Assembly (NCBI GenBank): GCA_002394465.1
Contig: DGTU01000148.1
Location: forward strand, 1 to 17,141
Length of the DNA: 17,141 nucleotides
Direction: 5' to 3'
Origin: Treponema sp. UBA4328
Lineage (GTDB): Bacteria; Spirochaetota; Spirochaetia; Treponematales; Treponemataceae
Within the stretch, counting starts at the first letter, position 1, and each line of letters opens with the position of its first letter. The notes under the pieces were generated by a model. That model worked only from the letters and a program-made list of their open reading frames with translations, was not told the DNA's origin and did not search any database. Both the position numbers and the translations under genes were made by a program. Shown piece by piece: positions 1-6,308 of this stretch.

Positions 1-711
1 TTCCATGATGACCAGCACGGAACTGCGATTGTCGTAACTGCTGCAATCATGAATGCCCTCAAAGTTGCCGGAAAAAAAGCTGAGGATTGTACTCTCGTTG
101 TTTCGGGAGCAGGTGCTGCAGGCTCATCAATTATCCGTATGCTTCACAAATTCGGAATCGGAAAGATTTATGCTTTCAACATCAACGGAATCATCATTAA
201 GGAAGATTACGACAAATACGACTTTTTGACAAAAGAACTCACTGAAATCACAAACCCGGACAACCGCCGGATTACAATGAAAGAGGCTATGGTCGGAGCT
301 GATATTTTTGTCGGAGTAAGTGCACCGAATCTTGTCAGCGAAGAAATGGTCAAATCAATGGCACCAAAATCAATTCTTTTTGCGATGGCAAACCCGGAGC
401 CGGAAATTACTTACGAAAAGGCAAAAGCCGCCGGAGCATACATCATCGGAACAGGACGAAGCGATTACCCGAACCAGATTAACAACATCCTCGCTTTCCC
501 GGGACTTTTCCGTGGTGCACTCGACTGCCGTGCAAGCAAAATCACCGAAGAAATGAAGATTGCAGCAGCCCGTGGACTGGCTTCACTCGTGAGCGAGAGC
601 GAGCTTGGCCCGGATATGATTATCCCTGGTGCATTCGATCCTCGTGTTGCTGAGACAGTCGCAAAAGCCGTTGCTGACGAAGCACGCAAAGCAGGACTGG
701 CAAGAGCGTAA
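1..711 (+). CDS. Malic enzyme, C-terminal part (5' end outside window)
   Basis: Oxidatively decarboxylates malate to pyruvate with reduction of NAD(P)+, a cytoplasmic step linking C4 acids to pyruvate. The frame is open from base 1; the first visible residues FHDDQHGTA are a hallmark of the malic enzyme family, so the ATG at 49 is internal and not the start. The NAD(P)-binding Rossmann domain follows, with GAGAAGSS (GxGxxG type), then ANPEPE, TGRSDYPNQINN, FPGLFRGALD and IPGAFDPRV, all in family order. The stop TAA is at 709-711. About half of a typical 400-450 residue bacterial enzyme is missing upstream. NAD versus NADP preference cannot be told from this part. A GC-rich hairpin island begins directly at the stop codon and no T-tracted terminator is seen there. 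Confidence 0.93.
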   Translation, partial: FHDDQHGTAIVVTAAIMNALKVAGKKAEDCTLVVSGAGAAGSSIIRMLHKFGIGKIYAFNINGIIIKEDYDKYDFLTKELTEITNPDNRRITMKEAMVGADIFVGVSAPNLVSEEMVKSMAPKSILFAMANPEPEITYEKAKAAGAYIIGTGRSDYPNQINNILAFPGLFRGALDCRASKITEEMKIAAARGLASLVSESELGPDMIIPGAFDPRVAETVAKAVADEARKAGLARA

Positions 712-712
712 A

Positions 713-830
713 CGCGCAAGAGACTGGAGCACCGCCGGAGGCGACCGCCGTAACGGCGGTTGAAGCGGCAGCGTAAGTGCGGAAGGCCCGGTCCGAAGCA
801 GTATACTGCGAAGGGATGCGCCCGGAAAGA
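713..830. repeat. GC-rich hairpin island, candidate dispersed intergenic repeat
   Basis: By hand count, 72 of 110 bases in 721-830 are G or C. Part of the next gene (1381-1440) has only 17 of 60. The block contains a perfect hairpin ACCGCCG-TAA-CGGCGGT (744-760), a 12-bp palindrome GCAGTATACTGC (798-809), and a small GCG/CGC hairpin spanning the malic enzyme stop (706-715). No T-run follows, so it is not a standard terminator. The composition and modular inverted repeats look like a dispersed repeat or a structured RNA element, but copy number elsewhere in the genome is unknown. Its 3' end supplies the GGAAAG that probably serves as ribosome binding site for the next gene. Confidence 0.5.
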
Positions 831-838
831 GTGAAAAA

Positions 839-1624
839 TTGAACATACGGTTCAAAAATATTTTGATTTTTATCTTTCTCCTGGCTGCGTTACAGGTTCG
901 TGCTGAAGAGGAAAAGTACGAAATACAGCCCTTTCCGGATTTGACATGGAAATTTGAAACAACGCTTGGCGGCGAAAGGGTTCAGAATAACCTGATGTCC
1001 AGGGAAAACGGAGCTTCAAGCCAGCTCTCACAGGATCTCCAGTTTTCAGGGATTCTTTTTTATTCATATTATCAGGACAGGATGCTTTCAAAAGTGCAGC
1101 TCAATCTGGGGTTTGATCAGAAGCCGCCTAATTTTTTCTGGACGGACAAGCCTGATTTTGTGCATGAAGAAAAGAACGAACTTATCGAACACCTCAAGTG
1201 CGTAATGCTCGACTGTCAGATGTATCTTCCGAAATTTTATTTTTTTGAACTCAGGCTTATGCCTTTTGTCGGCTATTCGTTCATCAACTATTCGTATAAT
1301 CAGGTTTATGATTCTTCGTATAAGGATTCATTCATGTATAATTCCGTGAATGTCGGCGTTGAGCATTCACATGAGTTGAACCGGTATTTTACGAATTATT
1401 ATTATATTTCATATTCTCCGCTGATGATTGTTAAATCCTTTTCGGACAGAATTCAGTATTTGAATTATGGTGCAGGCGTTATTGCCCAGATAAGCCGGCT
1501 CCGGCTGAAAATGTTTATTTCAATCAGAAAGGGTGCTGAAAACGAGTTTCAGTTTCTGCTTCTGGACAGAGACCTGTATTTTAACAGTACGGAAATAGGC
1601 CTTACCTTAAATCTTGAAATGTAG
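839..1624 (+). CDS. Exported, probably outer-membrane beta-barrel protein, unknown function
   Basis: A 261-residue protein with a clear signal peptide: basic start MNIRFK, a hydrophobic core (ILIFIFLLAAL), and a likely cut after VRA at about residue 22. The mature part is rich in Tyr, Phe and alternating polar/hydrophobic segments and ends in a beta-strand-like tail (GLTLNLEM). This suggests an outer-membrane barrel, but I recognise no family. The start is TTG at 839, with GGAAAG at 824-829 as ribosome binding site; the good signal peptide supports it. A tiny ORF (ATG 816, eight codons) ends at a TGA overlapping this TTG and might couple translation. Base composition is AT-rich next to the GC-rich island. 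It converges on the radical SAM gene with a single base between the stop codons. Confidence 0.7.
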   Translation: MNIRFKNILIFIFLLAALQVRAEEEKYEIQPFPDLTWKFETTLGGERVQNNLMSRENGASSQLSQDLQFSGILFYSYYQDRMLSKVQLNLGFDQKPPNFFWTDKPDFVHEEKNELIEHLKCVMLDCQMYLPKFYFFELRLMPFVGYSFINYSYNQVYDSSYKDSFMYNSVNVGVEHSHELNRYFTNYYYISYSPLMIVKSFSDRIQYLNYGAGVIAQISRLRLKMFISIRKGAENEFQFLLLDRDLYFNSTEIGLTLNLEM

Positions 1625-1625
1625 C

Positions 1626-3809
1626 CTAATTCAGGATGCAAAGTCCCTTACCAAGAAATTCAGAATCCGGAGCATTCCTGTCAGCCGTATAAAATTCTCC
1701 CATGTAAAACCATCCGGTTTTCCCGTCCGGAAGAGGAATTTTTTCGCCGCCGAGCCAGACAGTTCTGGATGCGTCAGAGGAATGATTTCCGTGAGGACGT
1801 GATATGATTTCGTCTCTTTTCTTTTCGTAGGAAGAAATAAGCTTTTCTATGAAGTTAGAGGGAACTGTCGGATGAGCAACCGGAAAGCTGAACCATTTGT
1901 GAACCGGTTTTGAAATGCCTTCACCGTGCATCCAGCAGTTGAGAGAATAGTCCAGTGCAGGACCATATTTTTCGCTTTTCTTTTCTCCTTCAAAGTGAAG
2001 CCCGTTTCTTGCAAAAAGAGGAGCATTCTTTTTTTCCTGGGGATCAATCGGTTTGAGGTCAGGGATTTTTCCTTCTTTCCATTCACTGTAGGCACGGGAA
2101 TGACGGGTAAGGACGAATTTGTGCCAGAAGCAGGAATCCAGTAGTCCGTTTGCGTAAAACTGGCGGAGTGTTTCCATTGAGTTTATCAGGTCCTGTTCTG
2201 TTTCCCACCAGTAGCCGTAGATCATATAGGCATGTACAAGGATTCCGGCTTCCTTGAAGGCACAGCAGGCTCCAGTGATTGATTCAAGATCCGTGCCCTT
2301 GTGGATGGCATTAAGTCCGCTGCCGGTTGCTGATTCAAGTCCGGCTGAAACACCGATAAGGCCACCGTATGCAAGATAGTCGGCAATGCTGCGTGTGAAG
2401 GATTTTTCGAAACGGACATTGCCCCACCATGTTACAGGCGAGCCGTGAGCTATATTTTCACGTGCAAATGCTACCATCATTGCAGGAGGCATTGCTTCAT
2501 CAACAAAATGAATGCCGTATATTCCCTTCTGCCGGCACTGTTCAAGGAGTCCTTCATAAAGGCTGTGAATGTTTGTCGGACAGTAGCCTTTCACGTAGTC
2601 GAGCGTTACGTCACAGAAAGCACATTTGTGCCAGTAGCAGCCGTGTGCCATGTAGGCCTTGATCCAGCTTCCATCTGACCAGAGCCGGTGCATCGGATTT
2701 GTATCGTCTATGAGCCGCGGGTACTGGGAAAAGTCAATGTCAGAAAAATCCGGAATCAGGGAGGAAGTTATTTCCCGTTCATAAACTAACGACTGTTCGT
2801 AATCAGCAGATTTTTCGTCAAGCGGAGGAATAATTCCGTCTTTTGTGAACTGCCTGAGCTTAAAAACGGCTCCAGTTCCGCATTCCGCATTCTTCATTCC
2901 GAATTTATCAAGCAGCTGTTTATAGCTTGCATAGCCGCGGTCATAGGAAATACCGTCGCAGTATCTGGCTAACGACTGTTCGTTTGTGTCACGCAGTTCA
3001 GTGTTTACGAAACCGCCGCCGAATGTTACATAAGCTGAATCACCGAAGTGTTCCTTGAAAAAACGTCCTGTTGCAAGGGCGGCTGCAAATGTTCCCGCAA
3101 ACGGAACCGAAATCAGGACCATGAACTTTTCATTACTGGAAACGTTTATTCCGAATTCCGCATTCTGCATTCCGAATTTTTCCAGAAGAGGTATGTAGAA
3201 TTCTTTGAGGATTGGACTGTCTGCTCCTTTTTCAACTTCTGCAAAACTTGATTCGCTTACAGTTAAGCTTTCTGCATAGCGCACAAGGGAGAAGTTTTTG
3301 TCGAAGGCTGCGGTTATGAAATCCGCAAGGTCTGCAAGGGCAAAACTGGCAAGGGAGCGGGCATCATCAGTAGTAAGGTCATGGCCGAGATTTGAAAGAT
3401 AATTTTCCATACGGGCACCGCGCGGAACATGTGCACCAAAAACAAACCTGTGGGCATTTTCATATCCGGAAGAAACTGAATTCCGTGAGCCGGGCCTTAA
3501 GACGGCAGTTATAAAGTCAATCCACTGAATCCAGAGCTCTTTTTGTGAAACATAACGCCGTAGATTAAATGCAGTTGAGTCATCACCTTTTTTTTCAGCC
3601 CTGTCTGCAAGTGTAAGGGCATTTTGTGAGCAGAGGGAAAAAAGCTTTGTAAGTCCGTCATGTGAAAAAATTTCGTAAAACAGTTCAAGGCTCATGTCGA
3701 GCCACTTTGTCCTGTGTCCGAGGGATTTGAAAAATGCTGAAAGATATGCACCGCTTGGATAAGGAGTATTAAGCTGAACTATAGGCGGCTGGATGATCAA
3801 AACATTCAT
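1626..3809 (-). CDS. B12-binding-type / radical SAM protein
   Basis: A 727-residue protein. The N-terminus (MNVLIIQPP, then PYPSGAYLSAFF) and GGGFVNTELRD at about 264-273 match the N-terminal, cobalamin-binding-like part of B12-binding radical SAM proteins. The [4Fe-4S] motif is HGCYWHKCAFCD with C391, C396 and C399. This is CX4CX2C, one residue longer in the first gap than the canonical CX3CX2C but, as I recall it, also seen in relatives. Later AdoMet-domain features include VDEAMPP and GVSAGLESATGSGLNAIHKG. The substrate is unknown. Two pairs of short in-frame repeats interrupt the protein: KFGMQNAEFG (211-220) with KFGMKNAECG (302-311), and NEQSLA (276-281) with YEQSLV (337-342). No clear Shine-Dalgarno sequence precedes the ATG at 3809. 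It is a single gene, divergent from the pectinesterase. Confidence 0.8.
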   Translation of the reverse strand: MNVLIIQPPIVQLNTPYPSGAYLSAFFKSLGHRTKWLDMSLELFYEIFSHDGLTKLFSLCSQNALTLADRAEKKGDDSTAFNLRRYVSQKELWIQWIDFITAVLRPGSRNSVSSGYENAHRFVFGAHVPRGARMENYLSNLGHDLTTDDARSLASFALADLADFITAAFDKNFSLVRYAESLTVSESSFAEVEKGADSPILKEFYIPLLEKFGMQNAEFGINVSSNEKFMVLISVPFAGTFAAALATGRFFKEHFGDSAYVTFGGGFVNTELRDTNEQSLARYCDGISYDRGYASYKQLLDKFGMKNAECGTGAVFKLRQFTKDGIIPPLDEKSADYEQSLVYEREITSSLIPDFSDIDFSQYPRLIDDTNPMHRLWSDGSWIKAYMAHGCYWHKCAFCDVTLDYVKGYCPTNIHSLYEGLLEQCRQKGIYGIHFVDEAMPPAMMVAFARENIAHGSPVTWWGNVRFEKSFTRSIADYLAYGGLIGVSAGLESATGSGLNAIHKGTDLESITGACCAFKEAGILVHAYMIYGYWWETEQDLINSMETLRQFYANGLLDSCFWHKFVLTRHSRAYSEWKEGKIPDLKPIDPQEKKNAPLFARNGLHFEGEKKSEKYGPALDYSLNCWMHGEGISKPVHKWFSFPVAHPTVPSNFIEKLISSYEKKRDEIISRPHGNHSSDASRTVWLGGEKIPLPDGKTGWFYMGEFYTADRNAPDSEFLGKGLCILN
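2786..2800. repeat. Copy of 15-bp repeat CTAACGACTGTTCGT inside radical SAM gene
   Basis: An exact copy of the 15 bases at 2969-2983, 183 bp away, in the same orientation and the same reading frame of the host gene. It encodes the YEQSLV stretch. The core is a partial inverted repeat (ACGA-CTGT-TCGT). Related units starting CTAACGA lie in the OmpA-family gene at 7133 and 7229. Confidence 0.55.
2875..2907. repeat. Short in-frame repeat B (ATTCCGCATTC type)
   Basis: A roughly 32-bp block made of ATTCCG/CATTC units, matching the block at 3148-3180 at all but about three positions of the right-aligned 32. It encodes KFGMKNAECG in the minus-strand gene. Both copies sit at domain-edge or linker-like positions, as expected for a tolerated insertion. 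Confidence 0.55.
2969..2983. repeat. Second copy of 15-bp repeat CTAACGACTGTTCGT
   Basis: Identical to 2786-2800. Here the flank extends the palindrome to AACGA-CTGT-TCGTT (2971-2984). It encodes NEQSLA directly after the GGGFVNTELRD motif of the radical SAM protein. Confidence 0.55.
3148..3180. repeat. Short in-frame repeat A (ATTCCGCATTC type)
   Basis: Partner of 2875-2907. It encodes KFGMQNAEFG in the minus-strand gene, just before the segment NEKFMVLISVPFAGT. It is built of ATTCCG/CATTC sub-units, itself a short internal repetition. Confidence 0.55.
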
Positions 3810-3875
3810 TTTAAAAGTTTATCATATTTTCAGGATTTTATTCACTTTATAAAAGACGTTTTTATTACTTCGTGG

Positions 3876-3905
3876 TAGAATAAAATGATACATTTTTAAA
3901 AGGAG
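3876..3905 (+). promoter_or_regulatory. Possible -10 element and ribosome binding site of pectinesterase gene
   Basis: TAGAAT (3876-3881) or the overlapping TAAAAT (3881-3886) could be a -10 box; no good -35 is visible at the right distance. A strong Shine-Dalgarno AGGAG lies at 3901-3905, nine bases before the ATG at 3915. The 105-bp gap also has to hold any promoter for the divergent radical SAM gene, for which I see nothing convincing. Confidence 0.35.
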
Positions 3906-3914
3906 ACGTAAAAA

Positions 3915-6233
3915 ATGTTAAGAAAACTTGCTGCAGGAATTCTGGCAGGATTTGCTCTGGCAACTGTCTCAGCAAAAACTTCTGCAAAAATTTCTTTGAG
4001 CGGTGCTGGTGGAGAAAAAACATTTGATACCATTCAGGCTGCTCTTGATTCCATCGGTTCAGGTGCAGGCAGCTATACAATTAAGCTTGCAAAGGGAACC
4101 TATGAGGAAGTTCTTTACTACAACGGAGCTGCTGACATCACAATTTCCGGTGACAGCTCTGCAAAATACGGTAAAGACGTAATCATTGCAAAAGACAACG
4201 ACGGTGACCTTCTTCGCCTGAAGAAAGCCGGTTCACAGCAGAAAAACAGATGTCTGTTTGAATTTGAAGGAACAGGTTCGCTCGTTCTCGAAAACCTTAC
4301 ACTTCACAACACTTTTGTACGCGGTACAGTAAAGGGTTCAAACACTCAGGCAGAAGCCCTCGGATTTGATTCTACGGGAACTGTTGCTGCATACAACTGT
4401 TCATTTAAATCTCATCAGGATACCCTGAGGACAACAGGAAAATCATGGTTCGTTAAATGCTATGTAGAAGGCGATACGGACTTTATCTGGATGGAATCAA
4501 CCGGAAAGGTAGCCCTCTTCGAAGAATGTGAAATCGTTTCAGTTTATGATGAACATGCATCAAACCATACTTCTTATGTCGGTGCTCCGAGAATGGACAT
4601 TACTTCAAAGAGCGCAAAGGGCCTCGTAATCTTTAATTCACGCATTACAAGTCAGAAGGGACAGACAACTTACCTTGCACGTACCCCGTGGACAAACGGA
4701 TATTTCAATCAGGTAGCCGTAATCGATACAAAGACAAAGGGTATTGATAAGGAAATCTGGTCAGGTTCTCCTCTGATGAGCGAAGGTGTTCCACAGACAG
4801 TTATCGGCTGGAAGATGGACAAGAAAACTGCAAAGAACCTCGGAATTAAAACAGACGGTAGAAAGGACATCGTTTCTGATTCAGATGCAGAAAACGAATT
4901 CGGCGGACGCCGTGCAATCCTGAACCGCTATTACAATGAAGCAAGCAACAGGTACCTTAAAGATACTGATACAAACTGGGATGTTGATGCACTTATCAGC
5001 AAATACGGATGGAAAGTTTCTAAAGATAAGTCATCAGACCTGCTTAAAGGTGAAACAGAAGGTGCAAAAACCGTATATCTTCTCGACGGTAAAGCAGATG
5101 TTTCAGCCCTCAAATGTGAAGGATTTGCCCAGGAAAAAGGCAAGGCACATTATGTTGGTGCAGCAGGCTCAAAAATCAGTTTCCCTGTAAAGGCAAAATC
5201 TCTTGTTACGATAACAGGATACTATTCAGGAGCCGGAACAGTTCAGGCAGGAAAACAGGGTGCAGCACTCTATAACCTTAACAACGGAACAACAAGCAAG
5301 TTTATCGATAACGTATATGCCGTTTATGAAGGTGCATCAACTGTAACGATTACAGCTTCAGACAAGTCATACATTACAAAGATTACTGTAGAAGAAGACC
5401 CTGCACTTAAGTTTACACCTGTAACTTCAATCACGGTTAATTCTGCAAAAAATGCTGAACAGCTTCTCGGAAAAAAATCACTCCAGATGTCAGTAGTACT
5501 TAATCCTTCAAAACCGACAAATAATGCTATTGTATGGAGCGTAAGTGACACTTCTGCAGCTTCAATCGACGAGAACGGTGTTCTTACGGCACTTGCAGTA
5601 AAAGCAGATACTGACATCATGGTTCGTGCTACTTCAAGGGATGAAAAGGCAGCCTTCGGTGAAAAGAAAATCAAGATCCTCATGCCGGAAGCAGGTTCAT
5701 TCTCAGTTTCATGGCTCGACAGCCCTGAGGCAAGTTCAAGCCTTGAAGGAACAAGTGATGACGTAACGATTGCTAAGGCCGGAAAAGCAGTACCAAGCAA
5801 GGGAACATGGAAATACAACAGTTCAAAAGTTACAAGTGACATCGCTAAGGGTGCACTGAGCTACTCAGGATATTCATCAGGAATCCAGGGAAAAGATACC
5901 GTATACATTGAATTCCCGATCACTGCAGTTCAGAAATTTACCCTTACAAACATTGACATTGCATTCGGAAACCACGGAACAAGCAATATGGGTGCTGAGC
6001 TTTCTTATACAACCGGAAAAGACTACGTAACGATCATTGATGATGATACACGTTCAATCCGTTCAGCAAAGAAGGCTTATAAAACAACCCTCAAGCCGAT
6101 TGTCGTAGAAAAAGGCCAGACAATAAAAGTACGCGTTGCCCTCTACGGATACAACGGTGATATGATTGCTATCCCGACAGGAAAGGCTCCGACAATCGGA
6201 ACAATTTCAATTTCTGGAAAAGCATCAAAATAA
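3915..6233 (+). CDS. Secreted multidomain pectinesterase (carbohydrate esterase family 8)
   Basis: A pectin methylesterase that removes methyl groups from polygalacturonate, releasing methanol and exposing pectin to lyases; it acts outside the cytoplasm. The 772-residue protein has a signal peptide (hydrophobic 6-17, likely cut after VSA at 20). The right-handed beta-helix CE8 domain covers about 25-345, with GTYEE (61-65), QAEAL (145-149), HQDTL (Q168, D169), TDFIW (D189) and LARTPW (R256, W259). These match the Gln, two Asp, Arg and Trp of the known active site. After it come a beta-sandwich-like segment (about 378-495), a bacterial Ig-like Big_2-type domain (about 502-590, with VWSVSDTSAASIDENGVLTA) and a C-terminal beta-rich region (about 595-772) of unknown role, perhaps carbohydrate or surface binding. 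It is followed by a strong terminator hairpin. Confidence 0.93.
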   Translation: MLRKLAAGILAGFALATVSAKTSAKISLSGAGGEKTFDTIQAALDSIGSGAGSYTIKLAKGTYEEVLYYNGAADITISGDSSAKYGKDVIIAKDNDGDLLRLKKAGSQQKNRCLFEFEGTGSLVLENLTLHNTFVRGTVKGSNTQAEALGFDSTGTVAAYNCSFKSHQDTLRTTGKSWFVKCYVEGDTDFIWMESTGKVALFEECEIVSVYDEHASNHTSYVGAPRMDITSKSAKGLVIFNSRITSQKGQTTYLARTPWTNGYFNQVAVIDTKTKGIDKEIWSGSPLMSEGVPQTVIGWKMDKKTAKNLGIKTDGRKDIVSDSDAENEFGGRRAILNRYYNEASNRYLKDTDTNWDVDALISKYGWKVSKDKSSDLLKGETEGAKTVYLLDGKADVSALKCEGFAQEKGKAHYVGAAGSKISFPVKAKSLVTITGYYSGAGTVQAGKQGAALYNLNNGTTSKFIDNVYAVYEGASTVTITASDKSYITKITVEEDPALKFTPVTSITVNSAKNAEQLLGKKSLQMSVVLNPSKPTNNAIVWSVSDTSAASIDENGVLTALAVKADTDIMVRATSRDEKAAFGEKKIKILMPEAGSFSVSWLDSPEASSSLEGTSDDVTIAKAGKAVPSKGTWKYNSSKVTSDIAKGALSYSGYSSGIQGKDTVYIEFPITAVQKFTLTNIDIAFGNHGTSNMGAELSYTTGKDYVTIIDDDTRSIRSAKKAYKTTLKPIVVEKGQTIKVRVALYGYNGDMIAIPTGKAPTIGTISISGKASK

Positions 6234-6235
6234 TT

Positions 6236-6252
6236 TTATAAGTAACTTATAA
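6236..6252. promoter_or_regulatory. 17-bp palindrome TTATAAGT-A-ACTTATAA, candidate operator/promoter
   Basis: A perfect inverted repeat with one central base, three bases after the pectinesterase stop. TATAAA at 6248-6253 could act as a -10 box for the OmpA-family gene, with transcription starting near 6260. No matching -35 is seen. It may be an operator, or only AT-rich chance symmetry. Confidence 0.3.
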
Positions 6253-6257
6253 ATTAC

Positions 6258-6308
6258 AGTCTGCCGATAATCTGAATATGAAAAGGATTATCAGCAGACT
6301 TTTTTTTG
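6258..6308 (+). terminator. Rho-independent terminator overlapping start of next gene
   Basis: Left arm 6258-6272 (AGTCTGCCGATAATC) pairs with right arm 6286-6300 (GATTATCAGCAGACT) in a 15-bp stem with one C-A mismatch and a 13-base loop, followed directly by seven T (6301-6307). It fits a terminator for the pectinesterase transcript. The ATG of the OmpA-family gene (6278) lies in the loop, and the right arm plus T-run encode its signal peptide. Confidence 0.8.

Noticed and set aside
49..51. ATG as start of malic enzyme
   Set aside because: The upstream in-frame codons spell the conserved FHDDQHGTA motif, so this Met is internal.
744..760. Hairpin as an intrinsic terminator of malic enzyme
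   Set aside because: The stem is strong but there is no T-run after it.
5324..5842. 172-codon open frame on the minus strand
   Set aside because: It lies wholly inside the pectinesterase gene, which has clear family motifs; the antisense frame has no recognisable domain and no ribosome binding site that I could see.
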